Source: an uncultured Clostridia bacterium (GTDB lineage Bacteria > Bacillota > Clostridia > Oscillospirales > Acutalibacteraceae). From it: 64,000 bases of DNA. Position numbers and translations under genes: made by a program. Within the stretch, counting starts at the first letter, position 1; every line of letters starts with the position of its first letter. Under the pieces are notes generated by a model. That model was not told the DNA's origin. It ran no database searches and saw only the letters and a list, made by a program, of their open reading frames with translations. Location: assembly GCA_944384905.1 (NCBI GenBank), contig CALWVE010000028.1, forward strand, positions 1-64,000, read 5' to 3'. Of this stretch, positions 54,627 through 63,290 are shown piece by piece.

Positions 54627-57242
54627 TTAAACGTTTTCGTGCGTGCCGTAGTAAGCGTTGAGATACATCTGACGGATCTCGCTCATCAGCGGGTAGCGCG
54701 GGTTAGCGCCGGTGCACTGGTCGTCGAAGGCCTGTTCAACCATGTCGTCCAGACGGGCCAGGAAGTCGGCTTCATCCGGTACATAGTCGCGGATCGTCTT
54801 CTTGATGCCTACGCGCTCTTTGAGCTCGTCGATGGCAGCAATCAGTTTTTCCAGCTTATCGGCGTCGTTCTTGCCCTTGATGCCCAGATAATCGGCAACT
54901 TCGGCATAACGGGCCAGCGTATGCGGATGGTCATACTGCGGGAAGGTACCCATCTTCACCGGCTTTTCAGCAGCGTTGAAGCGCAGCACTTCGTCGATCA
55001 TCAGCGCGTTGGCTACACCGTGCGGCAGGTGATGGAAAGCACCCAGCTTATGAGCCATGGAGTGGCACACACCCAGGAAGGCGTTGGCAAAAGCCATACC
55101 AGCCATCGTAGCGGCGTTGGCCATCTTTTCGCGGGCAGCCGGATCATGCAGACCGTTGTCATAAGCGCGCGGCAGGTTCTCGAAGATCATCTTCAGGGAA
55201 CGCAGAGCCAGACCGTCGGTGTAATCGGTGGCCATCATGGAAGCATAAGCTTCGAGCGCATGGGTCACGGCGTCGATACCGGAGGCAGCGGTCAGGCCGC
55301 GGGGAGCGGTCATGTGGAAGTCGGCGTCTACGATTGCCATGTTGGGCATCAGTTCGTAGTCGGCCAGCGGATATTTCACACCGGTCTTTTCATCGGTGAT
55401 AACAGCAAACGGGGTAACTTCGGAACCGGTACCGGCGGAAGTGGGAACGGCGATGAAGTAAGCCTTTTCGCCCATCTTCGGGAAGGTGTAGACACGCTTG
55501 CGGATATCCATGAAGCGCATGGCCATATCCATGAAGTCTACTTCCGGATGTTCGTACATAACCCACATGATCTTAGCAGCGTCCATAGCGGAACCGCCGC
55601 CCAGAGCGATGATGACATCGGGTTTGAAGGCAGCCATCTGAGCGGTACCTTCTTTGGCGCAGGCCAGCGTCGGGTCCGGAGCAACATCGAAGAAGGTGGT
55701 GTGCTCAATGCCCATTTCGTCGAGCTTATCGGTAATCGGCTTGGAATAGCCGTTGCTGTACAGGAAGCTGTCGGTTACGATAAAGGCCTTCTTCTTGTGC
55801 ATAACGGTCTTGAGCTCATCGAGAGCAACCGGCAGGCAGCCTTTCTTGATATACACTTTTTCGGGGGCACGGAACCACAGCATATTCTCTCTCCTCTCGG
55901 CAACGGTCTTGATGTTGATCAGATGCTTGACGCCTACGTTTTCGGAAACCGAGTTGCCGCCCCAGGAGCCGCAGCCCAGCGTCAGAGAAGGATTGAGCTT
56001 GAAGTTGTACAGGTCGCCGATACCGCCCTGAGAGGAAGGCGTGTTCACCAGGATACGGCAGGTCTTCATGCGGCCGGCAAAAGCGTCGATCTTGGCGCGC
56101 TCGGTCACAGCGTTGAGGTAAACAGAAGAAGTATGGCCGTAACCGCCGTCGGCGATCAGGTGTTCAGCCTTGTCCATGGCTTCTTCAAACGTTTCGGCCT
56201 TGTACATAGCCAGAACCGGAGAAAGCTTTTCATGAGCAAATTCTTCGGAGATGTCTACGCTTTCTACTTCGCCGATCAGGATCTTGGTGGCAGCGGGAAC
56301 TTCCACGCCGGCCAGTTCAGCGATCTTGGCGGCAGGCTGACCAACGATCTTGGCGTTCAGAGCGCCGTTGATGATGATGGTCTTGCGAACTTTTTCGGTT
56401 TCTTCCGGATTCAGGAAGTAGCAGCCGCGGTTCAGGAACTCGGCCTTGGCCTGTTCGTATACGCTGCTCAGTACAATCACAGACTGTTCGGAAGCACAGA
56501 TCATGCCGTTGTCGAACGTCTTGGAATGGATGATGGAGTTAACAGCCAGCGTGATATCGGCGGTGTCGTCGATGATCGCCGGGGTGTTGCCGGCGCCAAC
56601 GCCCAGAGCGGGCTTACCGCTGGAGTAAGCGGCCTTTACCATGCCGGGACCACCGGTAGCCAGAATGATGTCGGCTTCTTTCATCAAGAGGTTGGTCAAC
56701 TCCAGGCTGGGTACATCGATCCAGCCGATGATGCCTTCCGGAGCACCGGCGGCTACGGCAGCTTCCAGCACAACCTTAGCGGCGGCGATGGTGCTCATCT
56801 TGGCACGCGGATGGGGGCTGATGATGATGCCGTTGCGGGTCTTCAGGGAGATCAGCGTTTTGAAGATTGCCGTGGAAGTCGGGTTGGTCGTCGGGATAAC
56901 GGCAGCCACTACGCCGATCGGCTCAGCAATTTTCTGCACACCGAAAGCCGGATCGGATTCCAGTACGCCGCAGGTCTTGGTATCTTTATATTTGTTGTAG
57001 ATATATTCGGCCGCATAGTGGTTCTTGATGATCTTATCTTCCACTACGCCCATGCCGGTTTCGGCTACGGCCTGCTTGGCCAGCGGAATACGGGCCTGGT
57101 TGGCTGCAATTGCAGCGGCCTTGAAGATTTTATCTACCTGCTCCTGGGTATAGGTAGCAAAGATTTTCTGAGCTTCGCGTACGCGAGCCAGCGTTTCTTC
57201 AAAGGTTTCTACGCTGTCAACAATGGGATAGGTCTTCTCCAT
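54627..57242 (-). CDS. adhE: Bifunctional acetaldehyde-CoA/alcohol dehydrogenase
   Basis: 871 residues, full AdhE length. The N-terminal aldehyde dehydrogenase domain (1-440) has the active cysteine in DNGMICASEQSVI; the C-terminal iron alcohol dehydrogenase domain (about 450-871) has LGGGSAMDAAKIMWV, SGIDAVTHALEAYAS and the iron histidines in GVCHSMAHKLGAFHHLPHG. It turns acetyl-CoA into ethanol with two NADH and assembles into spirosomes. GAAGGAGA lies before the ATG. It follows rex by 21 bases, so it is under direct NADH/NAD+ control. Confidence 0.97.
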   Translation of the reverse strand: MEKTYPIVDSVETFEETLARVREAQKIFATYTQEQVDKIFKAAAIAANQARIPLAKQAVAETGMGVVEDKIIKNHYAAEYIYNKYKDTKTCGVLESDPAFGVQKIAEPIGVVAAVIPTTNPTSTAIFKTLISLKTRNGIIISPHPRAKMSTIAAAKVVLEAAVAAGAPEGIIGWIDVPSLELTNLLMKEADIILATGGPGMVKAAYSSGKPALGVGAGNTPAIIDDTADITLAVNSIIHSKTFDNGMICASEQSVIVLSSVYEQAKAEFLNRGCYFLNPEETEKVRKTIIINGALNAKIVGQPAAKIAELAGVEVPAATKILIGEVESVDISEEFAHEKLSPVLAMYKAETFEEAMDKAEHLIADGGYGHTSSVYLNAVTERAKIDAFAGRMKTCRILVNTPSSQGGIGDLYNFKLNPSLTLGCGSWGGNSVSENVGVKHLINIKTVAERRENMLWFRAPEKVYIKKGCLPVALDELKTVMHKKKAFIVTDSFLYSNGYSKPITDKLDEMGIEHTTFFDVAPDPTLACAKEGTAQMAAFKPDVIIALGGGSAMDAAKIMWVMYEHPEVDFMDMAMRFMDIRKRVYTFPKMGEKAYFIAVPTSAGTGSEVTPFAVITDEKTGVKYPLADYELMPNMAIVDADFHMTAPRGLTAASGIDAVTHALEAYASMMATDYTDGLALRSLKMIFENLPRAYDNGLHDPAAREKMANAATMAGMAFANAFLGVCHSMAHKLGAFHHLPHGVANALMIDEVLRFNAAEKPVKMGTFPQYDHPHTLARYAEVADYLGIKGKNDADKLEKLIAAIDELKERVGIKKTIRDYVPDEADFLARLDDMVEQAFDDQCTGANPRYPLMSEIRQMYLNAYYGTHENV

Positions 57243-57263
57243 AGTCTTGTCTCCTTCTGAAAT

Positions 57264-57908
57264 TTACCTTGTTTCATGGGCCGGGCGGCTGCTGCGAGGC
57301 ATTTTAGAAAGCAGCGCCAGCGCGGCCGCAAAGTTTTCGTTTTGAACCACAATCCCTTCCGGGACGTTGAGATGCACCGGCGCGAAATTCATCACCGCGC
57401 TGATGCCGCAGGCAACCATTCGGTCACACGCCTGCTGTGCCGCCGAAGCCGGAACCGCCAATACGCCGATCCCTATATTATGGGACACGCAATAGGCTTC
57501 CAGTTCGGACATGGGCAGCACCTGTTTGCCGCCGGGCGTCGTTTCGGCTTCGTTTACCAACGTATCAAACGCCGCATGAACATTCAGTCCGAATTCGTTA
57601 TACCCGTCAAAAGCAAGCAGCGCACGTCCCAGCTTGCCCGCGCCCACGATCACCGCCTCATCGATGGCGTCGTAGCGCAGAAAAGTGGTGATAGCCGCCG
57701 TCAGATCCTGTACGCTGTATCCGATACGCGGTCTGCCTTTACCGCAGATCAGCGCCAGATCCTTACGTACCAGAACCTCTCCCATCCCCAGCTCTGCTGC
57801 CAGAGCCGTGGCCGAGATCGTCGGCTGGGATGCCGGACGGGAACGCAGCACGTTCAGATACAGCGGTAAGCGCCTGAGCATGGCCTGCGAAATACTTTTC
57901 CCCTCCAT
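57264..57908 (-). CDS. rex: Redox-sensing repressor Rex
   Basis: 214 residues. The N-terminal winged helix (RRLPLYLNVLRSRPA to ELGMGEVLVRKDLALICGKG) binds DNA; the Rossmann domain has the NADH motif VIVGAGKLGRALLAF. High NADH releases Rex from its operators and turns on fermentation genes. It is in an operon with adhE, and its own promoter carries a Rex-type palindrome, so it is autoregulated. The C-terminal end is short (SSRPAHETR), ordinary for the family. Confidence 0.95.
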   Translation of the reverse strand: MEGKSISQAMLRRLPLYLNVLRSRPASQPTISATALAAELGMGEVLVRKDLALICGKGRPRIGYSVQDLTAAITTFLRYDAIDEAVIVGAGKLGRALLAFDGYNEFGLNVHAAFDTLVNEAETTPGGKQVLPMSELEAYCVSHNIGIGVLAVPASAAQQACDRMVACGISAVMNFAPVHLNVPEGIVVQNENFAAALALLSKMPRSSRPAHETR

Positions 57909-57930
57909 TAAGCATCTCCCTTTCCGTACT

Positions 57931-57948
57931 GTGTTATTATATTAACGA
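57931..57948 (-). promoter_or_regulatory. Rex operator overlapping the rex -10 box
   Basis: Leftward CGTTAATATAATAACA closely fits the Rex consensus TTGTTAA-N4-TTAACAA. It contains TATAAT (57936-57941), about 30 bases before the rex start, so binding would cover the promoter of rex-adhE. The -35 region is poor. Confidence 0.75.
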
Positions 57949-58479
57949 AGATCCGTCCGTCTGGGAAATACAAATCCAGCATGTCAGGATGATTTTATCG
58001 ATATATCTTTATCGAATAAGCAAAAGATGCGGACTTCTTCATTCTTGCCCGAAAGTCCCACAAGAGACTGCCGCTTTTGTTAAAAATTTAACCATTCTGC
58101 ACAGATGCACCCAGAGCTATTCCGTTTCGGTCTAAAAGCCGCTTTCTTTTCCGAATGATTTTTAGGGAATTTCACCCGACTGCACAAAACAACTTTCCAT
58201 TCTCATTATTCCTGTTCGGAATGTGTTCATTCTTGAATTGACATATTAAATTTGTAAATCATGGGTAAAACGCACGGATTTTAAAGCCATAAAAAGAGCA
58301 AATCCGCTTTTTCCTCTTGATAAGCCGTATCTTATTATATAAATTTGAACATATCAACAGCCGGCATTTTATTATGGAAACATGACTGGAAAAAAATATA
58401 TGAAAATTTTAAGAAACAAACGATAGCAAAATGCCTTTTTCTTTGATAAAATAAAAGTTATGAAACGGAGGAGATCCAC
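57949..58479. other. Gene-free AT-rich region between rex and the two-component system
   Basis: No credible gene on either strand. Visible items: a palindrome GTTAAA-AA-TTTAAC near 58079-58092, a TTGACA near 58237, a hairpin CGGATTT/AAATCCG with a CTTTTTCC tail (58275-58313), and very AT-rich DNA up to the response-regulator start. It could hold a small RNA or a distant promoter, but the evidence is weak. No riboswitch was recognised. Confidence 0.4.
58275..58313 (+). terminator. Weak terminator-like hairpin in the rex to two-component gap
   Basis: CGGATTT / AAATCCG stem with an 18-base loop and a T-rich tail, about 170 bases before the response regulator. There is no gene ahead of it on this strand. 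Confidence 0.3.
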
Positions 58480-59175
58480 ATGCAGATCCTTGTTGTTGAC
58501 GATGAGCGCGAAATCGCCGATCTGGTTGCTCTTTACCTGAAAAACGAAGGCTATCATGTACATACTTTTTATGATGGACAAACCGCTCTGACCGGCACAC
58601 AGCAAACGGAATATGATCTGGCTGTTTTGGACGTTATGATGCCCGGCATGGATGGATTTACCCTTTGCCGAAAGATCCGCGAACACCATCATTATCCTAT
58701 TATTATGTTAACCGCAAAATCGGAAGACATGGATAAAATTAACGGCCTGACCATTGGAGCCGACGATTATATCACCAAGCCTTTCAATCCGCTCGAGCTT
58801 GTCGCCCGCGTAAAAGCGCAGCTGCGCCGCTACCGCCGCTACAACGAAACCACGGAAGAAGCTGAGCTTCCCGCTGATACGATCGACGTCAGCAACCTTT
58901 CCATCTGCAAAAGCACGCACGCCTGCACTTTAAACGGCAAACCTGTGCGGCTGACGCCGATTGAATTCAATATTTTGTGGCTGTTGTGTTCCCGCAGCGG
59001 CGAAGTGGTTTCTTCGGAAGAAATTTTCGAAAACGTATGGGGCGAAAAATACCTGGACTGCAACAACACCGTGATGGTTCACATCCGGCGTCTGCGCGAA
59101 AAGCTGCACGAGCCGCCCCGAAATCCGAAAATTATCAAAACGATCTGGGGAGTTGGGTATAAAGTTGGCAAATAA
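58480..59175 (+). CDS. OmpR/PhoB-family response regulator (VanR-like)
   Basis: 231 residues. Receiver domain (1-120): acidic pocket VVDDERE, phospho-acceptor Asp in LAVLDVMMPGMDG (about residue 52), and LTAKSEDMDKINGLTIGADDYITKPF. A winged-helix DNA-binding domain follows (about 135-231): VRLTPIEFNILWLLCSRSGE, TVMVHIRRLREKL, IWGVGYKV. VanR-like regulators control cell-wall or peptide-stress genes. GGAGGAG precedes the ATG. The stop overlaps the start region of the sensor kinase. Four 11-bp phased repeats upstream of the C39 gene are the likely binding site. Confidence 0.9.
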   Translation: MQILVVDDEREIADLVALYLKNEGYHVHTFYDGQTALTGTQQTEYDLAVLDVMMPGMDGFTLCRKIREHHHYPIIMLTAKSEDMDKINGLTIGADDYITKPFNPLELVARVKAQLRRYRRYNETTEEAELPADTIDVSNLSICKSTHACTLNGKPVRLTPIEFNILWLLCSRSGEVVSSEEIFENVWGEKYLDCNNTVMVHIRRLREKLHEPPRNPKIIKTIWGVGYKVGK

Positions 59176-60379
59176 GCGAAAAATGAAATTTCGGCTGGGA
59201 TTGCGCTTTTTAGGCACCGTCCTGATTTACAGCGTCATTTTCTGGGGGCTGTGTTTTCTGTTCGATCAGGTGTTCAACGGCGTTCTGCTTCAGCTGATCT
59301 ATGATTTCACCTTTAACATGTCCACCAATTTCGAAAGCGACTGGCTGCTTTCCACATTCTATTTTCTATACAATAACCTTACCACCATTTTGATGATTGC
59401 TTATTCGGTAGGTATTGTCTTGATCGGTATGTTGTCTATGCGCAAGCCGACCCAATATCTGCGCGAAGTCAGCCGTAGTATCGATGTTTTGCTGGATGAA
59501 AACACGCCGATCGGGCCGCTGCCCCCGGCCATCCGCGAAATGGAGCTTTCCCTGCGTGATATCCGCTACACCGTGCTGCGCAACCAGCAGCTGGCACATG
59601 AAGCCGAACAGCGCAAAAACGATTTGGTCGTTTACCTGGCCCACGATCTAAAAACGCCGCTTGCTTCGGTTATCGGCTACCTCACGCTGCTGGAAGAATC
59701 GCCCGACCTGCCGGTTACGGCGCGTGCACGCTATACGGCGATCACGCTCGATAAAGCCTACCGGCTGGAACAGCTCATCAACGAGCTGTTTGATATTACG
59801 CGCTACAGCATGCAAACGGTTGTACTGGAACGCAATCTCGTTAATTTAACCCGCATGCTGCATCAAATGGTAGACGAGTTTTACCCGATCTTCAGTGAAA
59901 AAGAGCTGCACGCGGAAACCAGCATTGAATCCGAGCTGTCGATTATCGCCGACTCCGATAAGTTGGCCCGCGTCTTCGATAACCTGCTTCGCAACGCGGT
60001 TGCCTACAGTTATCCGGAAACGACCGTGCGTATTTCCGCGCGGGCAGAAGGAGATGCTGTTGTTGTGAAAGTCCGCAACACAGGCGATGAAATTCCGGCC
60101 GAAAAGCTGGCCAATATTTTTGATAAGTTCTTCCGCGCCGATCCTTCGCGCAGTTCGCGTTCGGGCGGAGCCGGATTGGGACTTGCCATCGCCAAACAAA
60201 TTGTGGAGCAGCACGGCGGACAAATCTCTGCCGAAAGCAACACGGAATATACGGAATTTACCGTTGTCCTGCCTAAAATCAGCCAGCGCGACACCTCCCT
60301 TCCGGAGCCCGACAAACCGGATCCCGAAATCCCGGAAGAGCACAAAAAAACGACGCATTTATTTGTAAGAAAATCGTAA
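59165..60379 (+). CDS. Sensor histidine kinase (VanS-like)
   Basis: About 404 residues. Two membrane helices (FLGTVLIYSVIFWGLCFLF and LTTILMIAYSVGIVLIGML) frame a short outside loop; then a HAMP-like linker, the H-box LAHDLKTPLASVIGYLTLLE, N-box DNLLRNAVAYS, and ATP-lid motifs FFRADPSRSSRSGGAGLGLAI. It phosphorylates the partner response regulator in answer to an envelope signal. The start is uncertain: TTG at 59165 lies 12 bases after GGGGAG and overlaps the regulator stop; another in-frame TTG is at 59153 and an ATG at 59183. The acidic tail EPDKPDPEIPEEHKK is unusual. Confidence 0.88.
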   Translation: MANKRKMKFRLGLRFLGTVLIYSVIFWGLCFLFDQVFNGVLLQLIYDFTFNMSTNFESDWLLSTFYFLYNNLTTILMIAYSVGIVLIGMLSMRKPTQYLREVSRSIDVLLDENTPIGPLPPAIREMELSLRDIRYTVLRNQQLAHEAEQRKNDLVVYLAHDLKTPLASVIGYLTLLEESPDLPVTARARYTAITLDKAYRLEQLINELFDITRYSMQTVVLERNLVNLTRMLHQMVDEFYPIFSEKELHAETSIESELSIIADSDKLARVFDNLLRNAVAYSYPETTVRISARAEGDAVVVKVRNTGDEIPAEKLANIFDKFFRADPSRSSRSGGAGLGLAIAKQIVEQHGGQISAESNTEYTEFTVVLPKISQRDTSLPEPDKPDPEIPEEHKKTTHLFVRKS

Positions 60380-60429
60380 GAAACCCGTCGCGAAACCGTA
60401 ATATCTATTCGTCATTTTTACATTATACT
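60365..60429 (+). promoter_or_regulatory. Response-regulator box (four 11-bp repeats) and promoter of the C39 gene
   Basis: GTAAGAAAATC (60365), GTAAGAAACCC (60376), GTCGCGAAACC (60387) and GTAATATCTAT (60398) repeat with exact 11-bp phase, the layout used by OmpR/PhoB-family regulators. TATACT (60424-60429) is the -10; the -35 area (60401-60406) is poor, as expected for an activated promoter. The first repeats overlap the end of the kinase gene. Confidence 0.68.
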
Positions 60430-60464
60430 AAAGGTGCTTCAGAACCAGACTGGAGGAATTACAT

Positions 60465-61460
60465 TTGAAAAAGGAAATTGATGAAAAAGACCATTTGCCC
60501 TACAATTCCCGGCAGGTTCCCGCGCGCCCAACGAACCGTCCTCCTGTGTCGAATCGGCGTGCGTTTGTAGAAAGACCTCCGGCAAAAAATCCCCCGCCAA
60601 ATAAGTTGGCGCTTTATTCCCTCGCGTTTCTGGTTTTGGGGCTTGCCGTCCTTGTGGCCGGCTGGATTTCGATATCCGGGCCGAAAGAAAACGCCGGCCC
60701 GGAATCTTCATCGGCAGAAAGCAGTGCTTCGCCTACCAGTTCCCTGCAAGAAGTCATTGCGTCTTCGATAACCTCTACCGAATCTATTGACCCGGCTGAG
60801 GTCATTGCCGCCTGGCTGCAGGACAATCCGGACGACAACACGGAAGAACTGCTCCGGCTGCTGGAAAATAATCCGGACGCGCTTTCTTATATTTGCAACT
60901 ATCCCGAAAAGAAGGGAACTTTGCTCGACTGCACGCTGACGCAGGAAGACCTGAAGGTTGAAGAAGGACGCTTGCTGCCGCTGTTTATGCAGTGGGACGA
61001 CCGCTGGGGATACAGCGACTACGGCGGGTATCTGTTCGGTACAAACGCCTGCGGACCGACCACGCTTTCGATGGTTGCCGTTCAATTGATGGGAGATACG
61101 TCCTTCACGCCCCGAACCGTTGCCGATTTCGCCGAAGAATGGGGCTATGTCTCTCCTGGAGGCGGCTCCGACTGGGTTCTGATGAGCGAAGGTGCTGAGA
61201 TTCTCGGCCTCACCGTAGAAGAAATTTCCCCCGATGAATCCTGGGTACGCAGCGAAATTGAAGCCGGACATCCGGTCGTCTGCATCATGGGGCCCGGGCA
61301 TTTTACAACGGGCGGACATTATATCGTAATCTGCGGTATAGACGGGGACAAGTTCCTGATTAACGACTGCAACAGCTATACGCGCACGAATCAGTCTTGG
61401 GATTTCGATACCTTTAAAGATGAAATCCGCAATCTTTGGACTTTTTCGTATGACGGCTAA
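60465..61460 (+). CDS. Membrane-anchored C39-like cysteine peptidase
   Basis: 331 residues. A basic N-terminus (about 1-46), one membrane helix (47-69, LALYSLAFLVLGLAVLVAGW), a Ser-rich linker, a helical region, and a peptidase_C39_2 domain (from about 170). Catalytic Cys196 in NACGPTTLSMV, His285 in GGHYIVICG and Asn300/Asp301 in LINDCNS are present. The protease domain is outside the membrane. The start is TTG, with GGAGG 8 bases upstream. It is directly behind the two-component genes with a regulator-type box, so it is likely their main target; the substrate is unknown, perhaps cell-wall peptides. Confidence 0.85.
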   Translation: MKKEIDEKDHLPYNSRQVPARPTNRPPVSNRRAFVERPPAKNPPPNKLALYSLAFLVLGLAVLVAGWISISGPKENAGPESSSAESSASPTSSLQEVIASSITSTESIDPAEVIAAWLQDNPDDNTEELLRLLENNPDALSYICNYPEKKGTLLDCTLTQEDLKVEEGRLLPLFMQWDDRWGYSDYGGYLFGTNACGPTTLSMVAVQLMGDTSFTPRTVADFAEEWGYVSPGGGSDWVLMSEGAEILGLTVEEISPDESWVRSEIEAGHPVVCIMGPGHFTTGGHYIVICGIDGDKFLINDCNSYTRTNQSWDFDTFKDEIRNLWTFSYDG

Positions 61461-61472
61461 ATAAACGATCTT

Positions 61473-61503
61473 AAAAAGGCAGACATTTTGTCTGCCTTTT
61501 TCT
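61473..61503 (+). terminator. Intrinsic terminator of the C39 gene
   Basis: GGCAGACA / TGTCTGCC 8-bp stem with A-run before and T-run after (GCCTTTTTCTT), 12 bases after the stop. Confidence 0.9.
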
Positions 61504-61581
61504 TATCTCTTCTTGCATAAACCGAAATCTTCCTTTACAATGACAGTAACCCCAATCCGTTTTGATAAAGGAGCGATCAAC

Positions 61582-62061
61582 ATGAACCGCGACTGGTTAA
61601 AACTGCGTATCCCCAATTTGGTTTACCGCATTGCACAAGCCCTTGAAATTCTAGTTTCTCTGCTTGTAATTGCCGCCATTCTGCTTTCCTTGGTCAGCGT
61701 TGCCCATGAACTTGGTATCCTGGCTTCCGATCCGCTGCGCGAAAACGGGCTGCACGACTTTCTGGCCGCCGCGTTTACCGTCGTCATCGGCATCGAATTT
61801 TTGAAAATGCTCAGCCGCCACAACATGAGCGCCGTGGTGGAAGTGCTGCTGTTCGCGATTGCGCGCCAGATGGTGGTGGAACACACCAGCGCCGTCGAAA
61901 ATCTCATCATGGTTGTTTCGATCGGCCTGTTGTTTGTCATCCGTAAATTCCTGTTTATTCCTCATTTAGATAGTAAGCCATCCTTCGTATTCGGTCATAG
62001 CAAACCGTCTGCCGAAAACGAAGGTGAATCCAAAATGGAAAAGGAGGAAGAAACTATATGA
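61582..62061 (+). CDS. PsiE-like membrane protein
   Basis: About 159 residues with four membrane helices: LEILVSLLVIAAILLSLVSV, HDFLAAAFTVVIGIEFLKML, AVVEVLLFAIARQMVV and NLIMVVSIGLLFVIRKFLFI. The pattern and the pair IEFLKML/ARQMVVEH fit the phosphate-starvation-inducible PsiE family, whose function is unknown. AAGGAG lies 8 bases before the ATG at 61582; a longer frame has no site. The tail is charged (SKMEKEEETI). The stop overlaps the next ATG by 4 bases (ATGA), so it is translationally coupled to the URO-D-like gene. Confidence 0.75.
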   Translation: MNRDWLKLRIPNLVYRIAQALEILVSLLVIAAILLSLVSVAHELGILASDPLRENGLHDFLAAAFTVVIGIEFLKMLSRHNMSAVVEVLLFAIARQMVVEHTSAVENLIMVVSIGLLFVIRKFLFIPHLDSKPSFVFGHSKPSAENEGESKMEKEEETI

Positions 62062-63098
62062 CAGAGCGGGAAAATATCCGCAAAGCAATTTGCTTTGATC
62101 ACCCCGATCACATTCCCATGACGTTTTCCATTAACGCCGCCTGCTGGAAAGCGTACCCGCAGGAAGCTTTGTGCGAATTGATCGAACGCCATCCGCTTTT
62201 GTTTCCCAATTTCAAGCGTCCCGAACTTCCCTTTACCCCAACCTACAGCCTGGTCGCCCGCAAAGACGAGCCGTTTACCGACGATTTCGGCTGTGTTTGG
62301 AAAACAACCACCGACGGCATTACCGGTACAGTCGTTGAGCATCCGCTGGATGACTGGGATAAATTCGAAACCTACCGTGCGCCCGATCCGGAATATTGCT
62401 GCGGAATCGGACCGGTTGACTGGGACGCGATTCAAAAGGGAATCCGTGCCCGACAAGCCGCCGGGCAATTTGTCACGGGCGGCCTGCGCCACGGACACAC
62501 GTTTTTGCAGCTTTGCGATATCCGCGGCTACGAAAATCTGCTGTTTGATATGGAAGACGAAGAACCCCGGCTCTGGAAACTTATCGAATTGGTGGAACGC
62601 TTCAACGCCGGCATTGTGCAAAAATATGTGGACATGGATGTAGATATGGTGACCTACGCGGAAGATCTGGGCATGCAGGTAGGCCCCATGCTATCGCCCG
62701 AGCAATTCAAAACCTACATCCAGCCCAGCTATCGGCGGCTGATCCGCCCCGCACGCGAAAAAGGCAAGCTGATCCATATGCATTCCGACGGCGACATTCG
62801 CCTGCTGGCCGATTTAATTATCGACAGCGGCGTAGATGTTCTGAACCTGCAGGATCTGGTCAACGGCGTGGATTGGATTCGCGAGCATTTCCGTGGAAAA
62901 ACCTGCATCGAACTGGACATCGACCGGCAGTCCGTTACGCGCTTCGGCACACCCCAAGACGTGGATACGCTGATCCGCGAAGAAGTTGAAAAACTGGGCG
63001 ATCCCGCCGGCGGCCTGATGATGATTTACGGCCTGTATCCGGGTATCCCGCTGGAAAACGTTTCCGCTTTAATGGACGCCATGGAACGATATCAATAG
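62058..63098 (+). CDS. URO-D-family protein (methylcobamide methyltransferase-like)
   Basis: 346 residues of the uroporphyrinogen decarboxylase superfamily. Opening MTERENIRKAICFDHPDHIP, central VTYAEDLGMQVGPMLSPEQF, the HMHSDGDIRLLADLIIDSGV segment (position of the zinc-ligand His-x-Cys in MtaA-type proteins, here His-x-His-Ser) and C-terminal GGLMMIYGLYPGIPLENV. Heme synthesis is unlikely without other hem genes; a role with corrinoid methyl transfer or an aromatic/methoxylated substrate is possible. It is coupled to the PsiE-like gene and followed by a second paralogue. Confidence 0.82.
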   Translation: MTERENIRKAICFDHPDHIPMTFSINAACWKAYPQEALCELIERHPLLFPNFKRPELPFTPTYSLVARKDEPFTDDFGCVWKTTTDGITGTVVEHPLDDWDKFETYRAPDPEYCCGIGPVDWDAIQKGIRARQAAGQFVTGGLRHGHTFLQLCDIRGYENLLFDMEDEEPRLWKLIELVERFNAGIVQKYVDMDVDMVTYAEDLGMQVGPMLSPEQFKTYIQPSYRRLIRPAREKGKLIHMHSDGDIRLLADLIIDSGVDVLNLQDLVNGVDWIREHFRGKTCIELDIDRQSVTRFGTPQDVDTLIREEVEKLGDPAGGLMMIYGLYPGIPLENVSALMDAMERYQ

Positions 63099-63112
63099 CA
63101 GTACAATCCAGC

Positions 63113-63212
63113 TTAACTTTTTTGACTTTTTCTCGAAATAAGCCGCTATTCTTTAACTTTCTTGACCATCCTCGGACATAATCTTGCGTTTGCCCTCGTT
63201 CTGTGATACACT
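63113..63212 (+). promoter_or_regulatory. Promoter and 40-bp spaced direct repeats ahead of the last gene
   Basis: TTGCGT (63184-63189), 17-bp spacer, TACACT (63207-63212). Upstream, TTAACTTTTTTGAC (63113-63126) and TTAACTTTCTTGAC (63153-63166) are 13/14 identical and exactly 40 bp apart, about four helical turns, so a regulator could bind both on one face. Confidence 0.6.
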
Positions 63213-63290
63213 CGCTTTACAGTAGGGGCTATTTGCCCATTAACAGATCGTATGAAGTTATTTTGTTTGTAATTTAGGGGAGGAATTTTT

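Noticed and set aside
58050..58330. Cobalamin or SAM riboswitch on the leftward strand (GGTGAAATTCCC and CTTATCAAGAG words)
   Set aside because: Only isolated words match; the remaining conserved segments of either riboswitch are absent, and no suitable gene lies downstream.
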